A stretch of DNA of 28,992 bases from Thiopseudomonas sp. (lineage in GTDB: Bacteria; Pseudomonadota; Gammaproteobacteria; Pseudomonadales; Pseudomonadaceae). Numbering within the stretch: position 1 is the stretch's first letter; each line of letters opens with the position of its first letter. The position numbers and the translations under genes were made by a program. The DNA is taken from the NCBI GenBank assembly GCA_023228985.1, contig JALOAC010000028.1, forward strand, positions 1 through 28,992, given 5' to 3'. Positions 13,386-22,128 of the stretch are shown here, one piece after another. The notes below the pieces were generated by a model. That model had not been told where the DNA came from. It did not search any database and saw only the letters and a program-made list of their open reading frames with translations.

Positions 13386-15095
13386 ATGCTTATAAAACAA
13401 AGATTTGTCCCTGAAAAATTACCCCGACTAGGTTCCATCCCCCCCTTGTTGCAACGCATCTATGCCGCTCGTGGCGTGAGCTGCGTGCAGGAACTTGATA
13501 ACAGCCTTAAGTATTTACTCTCTTATGAGCAACTAAAAGGCATGTCCGATGCCGTGGCTTTGCTGGTGCGAGCCATTGCTCAGCAGCAGCGGATTTTAAT
13601 CATTGGCGACTTTGATGCCGATGGGGCAACGGCTACGGCGGTAGGTGTGCTGGGTTTGCGTATGCTGGGCGCGACGCAGGTTGATTATTTGGTGCCCAAC
13701 CGTTTTGATTATGGTTATGGCTTAACCGTGGGCATAGTCGAGCAAGCGCACCAGTTGGCGCCGGATCTTATTATTACCGTGGATAATGGCATCTCCAGTA
13801 TCGATGGCGTGCAGCTTGCGAAAAGCTTGGGTATGCGCGTGCTCATTACTGATCATCACCTGCCGGGCGAGGTGTTGCCTGTTGCCGATGCCATCGTCAA
13901 TCCCAATCAGCCCGGCTGCAGTTTTCCCAGTAAAGCTTTGGCGGGAGTCGGCGTAATTTTTTATGTGCTGCTCGCTCTGCGTGCGCGTATGCGTGAGTTA
14001 AATAGCTTTGCTGGCGCGGAGCCTAATTTGGCGCAGTTGCTCGACTTAGTAGCGCTAGGCACGGTAGCGGATGTGGTGCCGTTGGATGCTAATAATCGCC
14101 GACTGGTACAACAGGGCTTGGCAAGAATTCGTGCGGGTCATGCACGCCCCGGCATTAAAGCCATTGCTGAGGTAGGGCGGCGACAGCTAGCTAATATGGT
14201 GGCGATGGATTTGGGTTTTATCGTGGGTCCGCGCTTAAATGCCGCTGGACGCATGGACGATATGAGTATAGGTATTGAATGTCTGTTGGCCGAGGATGAA
14301 AGTCAGGCGTTGCTGTTGGCGCAACAGCTGGAAAGTTTAAATGCTGAGCGTAAACGTACCGAGCAAAACATGCAGCGTGAGGCGCTAGTGCAACTGCAAG
14401 ACTTGCCTGAGGATAATCTACCCTTTGGTATCTGTGTGTATGAGCAGGACTGGCATCAGGGCGTAACCGGGATATTGGCTTCGCGCCTTAAGGAGCGTTA
14501 CCACCGGCCGGTGATTGCCTTTGCCGATGCTGGTGATGGCAGCCTTAAAGGTTCAGCGCGCTCTGTAGCAGGTCTGCATGTTCGTGATGCGCTAGCCGCG
14601 ATTGATGCGCAAAATCCGCAGCTAATTCGTAAGTTTGGTGGCCATGCGATGGCGGCTGGATTGACCATTGCACAGGCAGATTATGCAGAGTTTGTGCAAG
14701 CGTTTGATGCGCAGGTACGCACCTGCTTGACCGAGGATGAATTGGCCGGTATTTGCGTGACGGATGGTGAGTTGGTTGCTGGCGAGTTTGCTTTAGATTT
14801 AGCCCTGCAGCTTAGGTTGGCGGGGCCTTGGGGTCAGCAATTTCCGGAGCCTAGTTTTCATGGGCGGTTTAAATTAATGCAGCAGCGTCTGGTTGGTGAG
14901 CGGCATTTGAAAATGGTTCTGCACAATGAAACGACCCGCATCGACGTCGATGCGATCGCGTTTAATGTGGATCTGGAGCAGTGGCCTAATCCTAATATTC
15001 AATACGCGGATCTGGCGTATCGGTTAGATGTGAACGAGTTTCGCGGTAAACAAAGTCTGCAGTTGTTGGTGGAGCATCTTATTGCTGTGGGTTAG
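13386..15095 (+). CDS. recJ: Single-stranded-DNA-specific exonuclease RecJ
   Basis: RecJ degrades single-stranded DNA 5' to 3' in RecF-pathway recombination and in base-excision and mismatch repair. From the chosen ATG the protein is 569 residues, normal for the family. The DHH phosphoesterase motifs are all visible: DFDADG (75-80), TVDNGI (131-136) and DHH (156-158). The DHHA1 region follows, with GPRLNAAGRMDD and the FGGHAMAAG box, then an OB-like C-terminal domain. The frame stays open 75 bases further upstream, but those codons do not resemble RecJ; family proteins start near this ATG. The ribosome-binding site is weak (TTGAAG). The 256 bases upstream hold no other gene and presumably the promoter. 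The order recJ-prfB-lysS is conserved across gammaproteobacteria. Confidence 0.94.
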   Translation: MLIKQRFVPEKLPRLGSIPPLLQRIYAARGVSCVQELDNSLKYLLSYEQLKGMSDAVALLVRAIAQQQRILIIGDFDADGATATAVGVLGLRMLGATQVDYLVPNRFDYGYGLTVGIVEQAHQLAPDLIITVDNGISSIDGVQLAKSLGMRVLITDHHLPGEVLPVADAIVNPNQPGCSFPSKALAGVGVIFYVLLALRARMRELNSFAGAEPNLAQLLDLVALGTVADVVPLDANNRRLVQQGLARIRAGHARPGIKAIAEVGRRQLANMVAMDLGFIVGPRLNAAGRMDDMSIGIECLLAEDESQALLLAQQLESLNAERKRTEQNMQREALVQLQDLPEDNLPFGICVYEQDWHQGVTGILASRLKERYHRPVIAFADAGDGSLKGSARSVAGLHVRDALAAIDAQNPQLIRKFGGHAMAAGLTIAQADYAEFVQAFDAQVRTCLTEDELAGICVTDGELVAGEFALDLALQLRLAGPWGQQFPEPSFHGRFKLMQQRLVGERHLKMVLHNETTRIDVDAIAFNVDLEQWPNPNIQYADLAYRLDVNEFRGKQSLQLLVEHLIAVG

Positions 15096-15156
15096 GGAGG
15101 CCTGAGTAATTACCTGCGTTGTCAGGGCTAGGCAACATGATTTCAGTACCTCCCTA
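15093..15156 (+). repeat. Inverted repeat over the recJ stop codon
   Basis: TAGGGAGG, which includes the recJ stop codon, is repeated inverted as CCTCCCTA 48 bases later. An inner pair (CCTGA at 15101-15105 with TCAGG at 15122-15126) lies between them. The RNA could fold into a branched 3' structure. No T tract follows, so it is not an ordinary terminator; it may protect the recJ mRNA end. Confidence 0.45.
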
Positions 15157-15242
15157 GGTGTGGCGAGTGCGGGCTGTAAACAGCACGGCAAAAAATGCAG
15201 CATCGTGTTTTAAGAATTTCTGCAGTGTTGCATAAGTTCACG

Positions 15243-15248
15243 TATAAT
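15243..15248 (+). promoter_or_regulatory. -10 box of a prfB promoter
   Basis: This is a perfect TATAAT, 37 bases before the prfB ATG. No convincing -35 hexamer lies 16-18 bases upstream, so activity is uncertain, but a promoter in this 190-base gap would make prfB independent of recJ. Confidence 0.5.
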
Positions 15249-15285
15249 TTTGCCTTTAATTTTTTGATGTACATGAGCAATATCA

Positions 15286-16381
15286 ATGGAAGTTAACCCT
15301 ATTTATCAAAACATCGCTGACTTAAGCGAGCGTACCCAGACTATTCGGGGGTATCTTTGACTACGATAACAAGCGTGAACGATTAGTCGAAGTCGAGCGT
15401 GAGCTAGAAGATCCCGATATCTGGAGTAATCCAGACTATGCGCAAAACTTAGGTCGTGAGCGATCGCAGCTGGCGCAAATTGTTGAAACCCTAGATGAAC
15501 TTTCTAGCGGTTTAACTGATGCTCCTGAGCTGCTTGAAATGGCCGTTGAAGAGAACGATGAAGCAGCCGTAGAAGATGTGCGCCTAGAAGTGGCGCGCCT
15601 GGAAGATATTCTGAGCAAACTTGAGTTTCGCCGTATGTTTAGCGGAGAAATGGATGCCAACAGTGCCTATCTGGATATCCAAGCCGGATCGGGTGGTACA
15701 GAAGCGCAAGACTGGGCCAATATTTTGCTGCGTATGTATTTGCGCTGGGCGGATCACAACGGTTTTGAGGCCACCATTATGGAGCTGTCAGCCGGTGAAG
15801 TGGCTGGCATTAAAGGTGCGACCCTGCATATCAAGGGTGATTACGCCTTTGGTTGGTTGCGTACCGAAACTGGCGTGCATCGATTGGTACGTAAAAGCCC
15901 GTTTGACTCAGGTAACCGCCGCCACACCTCATTTACCGCGGTATTTGTCTCCCCAGAAATTGATGACAACATTGAGATTGATATCAATCCCGCTGATTTG
16001 CGTACCGATACGTATCGCTCATCAGGTGCGGGTGGGCAGCACGTTAACACCACGGATTCTGCTGTGCGTATTACTCACGTACCAACCAATACCGTGGTGT
16101 CCTGCCAGAACGAGCGTTCACAGCATGCCAACCGTGACCAAGCGATGAAAATGCTGCGCGCCAAGCTGTATGAGTTGGAATTGCAAAAGCGTAATGCGGC
16201 TTCTCAGGCCTTAGAAGACAGCAAGTCGGATATAGGCTGGGGGCATCAGATTCGTTCTTACGTGCTGGATCAGTCGCGCATTAAAGATTTGCGTACCAAT
16301 GTGGAAAACAGTAACTGCGATGCCGTTCTGGATGGCGATATCAATGAATTTTTAGAGGCGAGCTTAAAACAGGGGCTTTAA
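15286..16381 (+). CDS. prfB: Peptide chain release factor 2 (with programmed +1 frameshift)
   Basis: RF2 reads UGA and UAA stop codons and triggers peptide release. The gene is in two frames: codons 1-24 (15286-15357) end at an in-frame TGA, and translation continues at 15359 in the +1 frame to give 364 residues. The shift signal is the classical one (listed separately). In the full protein the SPF stop-recognition tripeptide is at 204-206 and the catalytic GGQ at 249-251, each one residue short of the E. coli positions. RF2 thereby regulates its own level: when RF2 is scarce the ribosome pauses at UGA and shifts. A gene caller that ignores the shift would report only a truncated protein beginning near 15539. 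lysS follows after 105 bases. Confidence 0.97.
15346..15361 (+). promoter_or_regulatory. prfB +1 frameshift site
   Basis: The bases CGGGGGTATCTTTGAC contain the slippery CTT codon followed by TGA and C, the poor-termination context. A GGGGG run before it acts as an internal Shine-Dalgarno-like sequence at the spacing known from E. coli prfB. The ribosome slips from CTT to TTT and resumes with GAC. Confidence 0.95.
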
Positions 16382-16486
16382 AAGAACACCGTCTGTAACG
16401 GCTGCCGCGAATATCTGGATTAGCCGCTACACAGAGCAAAATTGCACCCAAGCTTGCCACACCAAACAAATGAAACTGGAAAAATT

Positions 16487-17989
16487 ATGAGCGAACAACC
16501 GCAAACCCAAGAAGAACTCCACGAAGAAGAAAACCGCCTGATTGCCCTGCGCAAAGAAAAACTCGCGGCGCAACGCGCCAAAGGCAATGCTTTCCCTAAT
16601 GATTTTCGTCCAGCACACGCCTGCGCTGATATCCAGCGTGACTATGCCGATGCGAGTAAAGATGAGCTGGAAGAAAAGCAAATCCCGGTCAAAATTGCGG
16701 GGCGCATTATGCTCAACCGTGGCCCCTTTATGGTGCTGCAGGACAGCAGTGGTCGTTTACAGGTCTATGTCGATCGTAAAGGCTTGCCAGAAGAGGTTCT
16801 TGCGGATATTAAAACCTGGGACTTGGGCGATATCATCGGTGCGCAAGGCACACTGGCGCGCTCAGGTAAAGGCGATCTCTATGTGCATATGAGCGCGGTG
16901 CAGCTGCTGACCAAAGCCTTGCGTCCACTGCCTGATAAGCACCATGGCCTGACCGACACTGAGCAACGTTATCGCCAGCGTTATGTGGACCTGATTGTGA
17001 ACGATGAGGTACGCAATACCTTCCGCGTGCGCTCGCAAGTGATTAGCTATATTCGTAACTTTCTAACCGAGCGTGGGTTTTTGGAAGTCGAAACACCCAT
17101 GCTGCAAACCATTCCCGGCGGCGCGGCAGCCAAGCCGTTTGAAACGCACCACAATGCCTTGGATTTACCCATGTATTTGCGTATCGCGCCTGAGCTGTAC
17201 TTGAAGCGTTTGGTGGTTGGTGGCTTTGAAAAAGTGTTTGAGATTAACCGTAACTTCCGTAACGAGGGGGTTTCGACGCGCCATAACCCAGAATTTACCA
17301 TGCTCGAGTTTTACCAGACCTATGCGGACTATGAAGACAACATGGATCTCACCGAGGAGTTGTTTCGTGGTTTAGCGCAAACAGTGTTGGGCAGCACCGA
17401 TGTGCCGTATCAGGGCAAAGTATTTCATTTTGGTGAGCCCTTTATTCGTTTGAGCCTGTTTGACTCGATCCTTAAGTACAACCCAGAGATTGGCGCAGAG
17501 GATTTGCAAGATATCGACAAGGCGCGCGCGTTGGCGAAAAAGCACGGCGCACCGGTATTGGGCTTTGAGGGCTTAGGTAAGCTGCAAACGATGATTTTTG
17601 AAGAAACTGTCGAGCACCTGCTTGAGCAGCCGACTTTTATCACCCAATACCCTTTTGAAGTGTCACCGCTGGCGCGTCGTAACGATGACAATCCTAACGT
17701 CACCGACCGTTTTGAGTTGTTTATTGGTGGCCGTGAAATTGCCAATGCGTACTCGGAACTTAATGACGCTGAAGATCAGGCCGAGCGTTTCTTGGCGCAA
17801 ATGGCGGATAAAGAAGCCGGCGATGACGAAGCCATGCACTACGATGCTGACTTTGTCCGCGCGCTGGAGTACGGCATGCCGCCGACTGCGGGCGAGGGCA
17901 TTGGTATCGACCGTTTAGTTATGTTGCTAACGGATTCGGCTTCGATTCGTGATGTGATTTTGTTCCCGCATATGCGCCCAGAGCATTAA
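16487..17989 (+). CDS. lysS: Lysyl-tRNA synthetase, class II
   Basis: LysS charges tRNA-Lys with lysine. The 500-residue protein has a charged N-terminal helix, an anticodon-binding OB fold (about 66-145, VKIAGRIMLNRGPFMVLQD) and the class II catalytic domain. The domain shows motif 1 (FLTERGFLEVETPML, 192-206), motif 2 (FEINRNFRNEG then HNPEFTMLEFYQTYADY, 251-282) and motif 3 (GEGIGIDRLVMLLT, 469-482). A TTG 45 bases upstream is in frame, but the ATG used here follows a GGA-containing site and matches the usual MSEQ start of the family. It lies 105 bases after prfB, as in many gammaproteobacteria. Confidence 0.96.
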   Translation: MSEQPQTQEELHEEENRLIALRKEKLAAQRAKGNAFPNDFRPAHACADIQRDYADASKDELEEKQIPVKIAGRIMLNRGPFMVLQDSSGRLQVYVDRKGLPEEVLADIKTWDLGDIIGAQGTLARSGKGDLYVHMSAVQLLTKALRPLPDKHHGLTDTEQRYRQRYVDLIVNDEVRNTFRVRSQVISYIRNFLTERGFLEVETPMLQTIPGGAAAKPFETHHNALDLPMYLRIAPELYLKRLVVGGFEKVFEINRNFRNEGVSTRHNPEFTMLEFYQTYADYEDNMDLTEELFRGLAQTVLGSTDVPYQGKVFHFGEPFIRLSLFDSILKYNPEIGAEDLQDIDKARALAKKHGAPVLGFEGLGKLQTMIFEETVEHLLEQPTFITQYPFEVSPLARRNDDNPNVTDRFELFIGGREIANAYSELNDAEDQAERFLAQMADKEAGDDEAMHYDADFVRALEYGMPPTAGEGIGIDRLVMLLTDSASIRDVILFPHMRPEH

Positions 17990-18002
17990 TTACCAGCTAA
18001 AC

Positions 18003-18027
18003 AAAGGCGGGCTAGACTCGCCTTTTT
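18003..18027 (+). terminator. Terminator after lysS
   Basis: A 7-bp stem (AAAGGCG at 18003-18009 with CGCCTTT at 18019-18025) and a 9-nt loop run into TTTTT. It is moderate in strength. The ribosome-binding site of the next gene starts only 7 bases after the T tract. Confidence 0.75.
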
Positions 18028-18045
18028 GTTGTTTAAGGAGTTGAA

Positions 18046-18345
18046 ATGGAAAAAGTAAACCCACTACATTTAATCGCTACAGCGATAGGCACGCTGCTAG
18101 TAACAGTCTTTACTCTCAGTCACTATGGTTATTTACATGTATCCAAACCGGAAGACGCCTTATTGCTGGCTGAGTACACCATGCTAAAAACGATTGAAGG
18201 TGAAGACTATCGCTTAACGCTAAAACCAGCCGAGCAAACGGCACACTGTATCGAAGGTTTCTTGGTGTTATTCGACAATAACAAGCAGGGTTTAACCGGT
18301 GTGTTGGTCGACGACAAAAAGCGTGTAGTGCGCTGTCAGTTGTAA
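18046..18345 (+). CDS. Small unknown protein with one N-terminal membrane segment
   Basis: The 99-residue protein is preceded by a strong AAGGAG site 5 bases before the ATG. Residues 7-27 (LHLIATAIGTLLVTVFTLSHY) form one membrane anchor or uncleaved signal. The rest is a small soluble domain with two cysteines (AHCIEGF at about 68 and VRCQL near the end) that could form a disulfide outside the membrane. I do not recognise a family. It sits 56 bases after lysS and 27 bases before ppc on the same strand, so it is probably co-transcribed with ppc. Coding status is supported by the ribosome-binding site and the protein-like composition. Confidence 0.72.
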   Translation: MEKVNPLHLIATAIGTLLVTVFTLSHYGYLHVSKPEDALLLAEYTMLKTIEGEDYRLTLKPAEQTAHCIEGFLVLFDNNKQGLTGVLVDDKKRVVRCQL

Positions 18346-18372
18346 ACAAAGTATGAACTGCGGAGAAAAGTC

Positions 18373-21009
18373 ATGACACGAATTGATCAGCGTTTACGGG
18401 ATAATGTTAACTTGCTGGGTACTTTGCTGGGTAACACCATGGCAGAGCAGCGCGGTAACGAATTTTTAGAGAAAATCGAGCTGATTCGCACCGGTGCCAA
18501 GGCCGCAAGACGTGGCTCGCAAGAAGGACGGCAGCAGCTTGAAGCAACCCTGGAAAACCTAGCCGAAGACGAGCTATTACCGGTTGCCCGTGGGTTTAGC
18601 CAGTTTCTAAACTTGGCCAACATTGCTGATCAATATCATCTGATGCGCCGCCGTCGTGACGATGAAGCACCGGCGTTTGAAAATCAAATGCTGGCGCAGG
18701 TGTTGGAACGTTTAAAGGCTCAGGGTGAGTCGCCGCAAGCCTTAGCCAAGGCAGTGGCTGAGCTGGATGTGGAGTTGGTACTGACCGCACACCCAACCGA
18801 AGTGTCGCGTCGCACGCTGATTATGAAGTATGACTACATTGCGCAGCAGTTAGGCAAACTGGATCACCAAGACTTAAGCCAAACCGAACGCGATACCATC
18901 GTCAACAAGTTGCGTACGCTGATTACTGAGGTGTGGTACACCAACGAGATCCGCAGCAGCCAGCCGGTGCCGCAGGACGAAGCGCGCTGGGGTTTTGCTG
19001 TGATTGAACGCTCACTCTGGTACGCCATTCCCAATGTGTTGCGTCATGTCGACAACACCTTGCGCGAAGCAGGTGCAGGTCCGCTGCCGTTGACGGCCAC
19101 CCCGATTCGTTTTGCTTCGTGGATGGGCGGTGACCGCGATGGCAACCCGAATGTGACCGCTAAAGTAACCAGCCATGTGTTGCGACTGGCGCGCTGGATT
19201 GCTGCTGACTTGTATTTGCGCGATATCTCCAAGCTCACGTCTGAATTGTCCATGCAAAACGCCAGTGCCGAATTATTAGCGATTGCTGGTGAAAGTGACG
19301 AGCCTTATCGTGTGGTGTTAAAAAGACTGCGGGCGCGCTTGCGCAATACTCGTGCTGAGCTGTTGGACGCCATTACCAACAACCTGCCTTTACCCGCCAA
19401 CATTATTCACGACCAAAACGAACTGTTAGAACCGCTGCTGCTGTGCCATCGCTCGTTGCATGACAGCGGTATGGGCAATGTGGCGGATGGCGATTTGCTC
19501 GACTGCATCCGTCGTGTAACCACTTTTGGCTTGTCGTTGGTGCGCATGGATATTCGTCAAGATGCTGCGCGGCATACTTCGGCGCTGGATGAAATCACTC
19601 AGTGGCTGGGTTTAGGTGCTTACGGAGAGTGGAGCGAGGAACAGCGCCAAGCGTTTTTACTCAAAGAGTTGAATAACAAACGGCCATTGTTGTCCGCGGA
19701 CTTTGCGCCCAGCGCCGACACCCAAGAAGTGCTGGACACCTGCAAAGTGATTGCCCGTGCGCCGATGGCTTCCATGGGCACCTATGTGATTTCCATGGCG
19801 TCCAATCCTTCCGATGTGTTGGCGGTCAAACTGTTATTAAAAGAAGCGGGTGTACGCCGCGCCATGCGTATTGCGCCTTTGTTTGAAACGCTGGATGACT
19901 TGGATAACGCCGCTGATGCTATTCGCCAGCTGTTAAGCCTTGATGATTACCGTCAGCGCTTAGTAGGGCCGCAGGAAGTGATGATTGGTTACTCCGACTC
20001 AGCTAAAGACGCCGGCACCACAGCAGCGGCTTGGGCGCAATATCGCGCACAGGAAGAGCTGGTTAAAGTCTGTGCTGAGCAGGGCGTCGAACTGCTGTTG
20101 TTCCATGGCCGTGGCGGCACCGTAGGGCGTGGTGGCGGTCCAGCACACGAAGCGATTTTGTCGCAGCCGCCGGGCTCGGTCGCAGGACGTTTCCGCACTA
20201 CCGAGCAGGGCGAGGTCATCCGCTTTAAATACGGCATGCCCGATGTCGCCGCGCAAAATATTAATCTGTATCTGGCAGCGGTGCTGGAAGCGACTTACTT
20301 ACCACCGGTAGCGCCTAAACCTGAGTGGCGTGCCGTGATGGATCGCATGGCTGCCGACGGATTACAGGGCTATCGCCAAGTGGTACGTGACGAGCCGCAA
20401 TTTGTGGATTATTTCCGCCAAGCGACACCTGAACAAGAGTTAGGCCGTTTGCCCTTAGGCAGTCGCCCAGCGCGCCGCCGCACCGGCGGCATTGAAAGCC
20501 TACGTGCGATTCCTTGGATTTTCGCGTGGACACAAACCCGTTTGATGTTGCCCGCTTGGTTAGGCTGGGAAACTGCGCTGGCTAATGCCCAAGCACGGGG
20601 CGAAGGAGAACTGCTCAACCAAATGCGTGATCAGTGGCCGTTCTTCCGTGCGCGTATCGATATGCTGGAAATGGTACTGCTCAAGGCGGATTCAGGTATA
20701 GCGCGTTTGTATGACGAGCGCTTGGTCGAGCCAAAACTGCGGCCACTGGGTGAAAAACTCTACGCGCATTTGCAGCAAGCGGTTGAACATGTGCTGGCCT
20801 TAACCGGTGAGGCGCACTTGCTGGAGCGCCATCCAATAGTGCGTGCTTCGATCAGTGTGCGCGATACCTACCTGGACCCCCTGCACCTGCTACAAGTCGA
20901 ACTGCTAGAGCGCTCGCGTAAACTGGGCGATCAACAGGGTGCAGCCATTGAGCGTGCCATGTTGGTGACCGTGGCGGGTATCGCCGCTGGCTTACGTAAT
21001 ACAGGCTAA
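18373..21009 (+). CDS. ppc: Phosphoenolpyruvate carboxylase
   Basis: Ppc fixes bicarbonate onto phosphoenolpyruvate to refill oxaloacetate for the citric acid cycle. At 878 residues it is close to the E. coli enzyme (883). The catalytic motifs are present: LTAHPTEVSRRTL with His140, WMGGDRDGNPNV, GYSDSAKDAG (539-548, with Lys545) and the mobile loop FHGRGGTVGRGGGP (577-590), followed by QPPGSVAGRFRTTEQGEV. The C terminus ends in RNTG, the conserved tail that reaches the active site. A GGAGA site stands 8 bases before the ATG. A strong terminator follows. Confidence 0.97.
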   Translation: MTRIDQRLRDNVNLLGTLLGNTMAEQRGNEFLEKIELIRTGAKAARRGSQEGRQQLEATLENLAEDELLPVARGFSQFLNLANIADQYHLMRRRRDDEAPAFENQMLAQVLERLKAQGESPQALAKAVAELDVELVLTAHPTEVSRRTLIMKYDYIAQQLGKLDHQDLSQTERDTIVNKLRTLITEVWYTNEIRSSQPVPQDEARWGFAVIERSLWYAIPNVLRHVDNTLREAGAGPLPLTATPIRFASWMGGDRDGNPNVTAKVTSHVLRLARWIAADLYLRDISKLTSELSMQNASAELLAIAGESDEPYRVVLKRLRARLRNTRAELLDAITNNLPLPANIIHDQNELLEPLLLCHRSLHDSGMGNVADGDLLDCIRRVTTFGLSLVRMDIRQDAARHTSALDEITQWLGLGAYGEWSEEQRQAFLLKELNNKRPLLSADFAPSADTQEVLDTCKVIARAPMASMGTYVISMASNPSDVLAVKLLLKEAGVRRAMRIAPLFETLDDLDNAADAIRQLLSLDDYRQRLVGPQEVMIGYSDSAKDAGTTAAAWAQYRAQEELVKVCAEQGVELLLFHGRGGTVGRGGGPAHEAILSQPPGSVAGRFRTTEQGEVIRFKYGMPDVAAQNINLYLAAVLEATYLPPVAPKPEWRAVMDRMAADGLQGYRQVVRDEPQFVDYFRQATPEQELGRLPLGSRPARRRTGGIESLRAIPWIFAWTQTRLMLPAWLGWETALANAQARGEGELLNQMRDQWPFFRARIDMLEMVLLKADSGIARLYDERLVEPKLRPLGEKLYAHLQQAVEHVLALTGEAHLLERHPIVRASISVRDTYLDPLHLLQVELLERSRKLGDQQGAAIERAMLVTVAGIAAGLRNTG

Positions 21010-21022
21010 GCTGAACTAACAG

Positions 21023-21066
21023 CGCTAACCCTGCTGAGTAATCAGTGGGGTGAGCGTCTTTCTTTT
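21023..21066 (+). terminator. ppc terminator
   Basis: A long hairpin with arms 21023-21037 and 21042-21056 pairs at 14 of 15 positions (two G-T wobbles) around a GTAA tetraloop. TCTTTCTTTT follows. The stem is unusually long and the T tract is broken by C residues. Confidence 0.8.
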
Positions 21067-21220
21067 GACCATCAGTTTTTTGTGGAAATAACGCAAAAAG
21101 CCATTTAAACCTTGTGCGACTAAAGGCTAGTGTGTACATTGGTTTCTTTTTTTGGCAGCCCAGCGCCGCCATGAAGGTAAGGTTCGGTGACAATAGGGCC
21201 GCACTTTACTAAATGAGCCG

Positions 21221-21346
21221 CTGAATAACGTTACCGAGGACGCTAGCGCAAGGCAAAAGCGTACGAAAAAGCGCAGTTTACATTGAGTAAATAAGCATTT
21301 TGAGTATGTTTTTAACGAAGTGATAGCTAGGTAGGTAGTTATTCAG
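21221..21346. repeat. 126-nt palindromic element before adk
   Basis: CTGAATAAC (21221-21229) and GTTATTCAG (21338-21346) are perfect inverted ends. Inside are nested complementary blocks: TACC (21232-21235) with GGTA (21334-21337), CTAGC (21243-21247) with GCTAG (21326-21330), a GCGTACGAAAAAGC-like arm against GCATTTTGAGTATGTTTTT, and TTTAC (21278-21282) with GTAAA (21287-21291) around the tip. The whole folds into one long bulged hairpin. It has no coding capacity. It lies in the 457-base gap between the ppc terminator and adk; the rest of the gap (21067-21220 and 21347-21466) shows nothing I recognise. It could be a dispersed palindromic repeat, a miniature element or a structured RNA. Confidence 0.6.
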
Positions 21347-21466
21347 AGGTTTCTAAAGCAAGCTTTGAATAGGCCAGTGATTTTTTAAGCTTTCCGCGAG
21401 TTCGCATGGCGACTTATTCACAGACTTACGACAATTAAAGCTATTCATAATAGAGGAGCACATTCA

Positions 21467-22117
21467 ATGCGCGTGATCTTGCTGGGAGCGCCCGGGGCCG
21501 GTAAAGGTACTCAGGCTGGCTTCATAACCAAACAGTTCGGTATTCCACAAATTTCTACCGGCGATATGCTGCGTGCAGCAGTTAAAGCGGGTAGCCCGCT
21601 GGGTCTGAAAGTGAAAAACGTGATGGAGACCGGTGGTTTAGTGTCGGATGAAATTATCATCGACCTGATTAAAGAGCGTATTCAAGCTGAAGACTGCGCC
21701 AATGGCTTCTTGTTTGACGGTTTTCCGCGCACCATTGTGCAGGCTGAAGCCTTGCGTGAAGCCGGTGTGGAGATCGACCATGTGGTTGAGATAGCAGTGG
21801 ATGACGAAGAAATTATCAAGCGCATGTCAGGTCGCCGTACTCATGCTGCTTCAGGTCGTACGTATCACGTCATCTATAACCCGCCTAAAGTAGCGGATAA
21901 AGACGATGTAACCGGTGAAGACTTGGTTCAGCGTGATGACGATAAAGAAGAAACCGTACGCCATCGTCTAGAGGTATATCACTCACAAACCAAGCCTTTG
22001 ATAGACTTTTATCAGCAGATGTCAGCAGCTAACAAGGGTACGCCTAAGTACAGTGCCATTGCTGGTGTTGGCTCGGTCGATGAGATTACCGCTAAAGTCA
22101 TGACTGCGCTGGCGTAA
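21467..22117 (+). CDS. adk: Adenylate kinase
   Basis: Adk interconverts ATP plus AMP and two ADP, balancing the adenylate pool in the cytoplasm. The 216-residue protein is the long form with a LID domain. The P loop is GAPGAGKGTQ (7-16). STGDMLRAA is the AMP-binding helix and FLFDGFPRT the second AMP-site motif; the LID contains GRRTHAASGRTYH, followed by ...RDDDKEETVRHRL. The LID lacks the four zinc cysteines, as in other gammaproteobacteria. GAGGAG 8 bases before the ATG fixes the start. tsaB follows after 11 bases. Confidence 0.97.
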   Translation: MRVILLGAPGAGKGTQAGFITKQFGIPQISTGDMLRAAVKAGSPLGLKVKNVMETGGLVSDEIIIDLIKERIQAEDCANGFLFDGFPRTIVQAEALREAGVEIDHVVEIAVDDEEIIKRMSGRRTHAASGRTYHVIYNPPKVADKDDVTGEDLVQRDDDKEETVRHRLEVYHSQTKPLIDFYQQMSAANKGTPKYSAIAGVGSVDEITAKVMTALA

Positions 22118-22128
22118 CCCACCTCACC

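Noticed and set aside
15621..16148. 175-codon frame inside prfB
   Set aside because: It is a shadow of prfB in another frame, rich in Cys and Pro without a domain.
20852..21193. Leftward open frame of 113 codons across the ppc end and the following gap
   Set aside because: Two thirds of it is antisense to conserved ppc codons or to the terminator, no ribosome-binding site is seen, and the composition is not protein-like.
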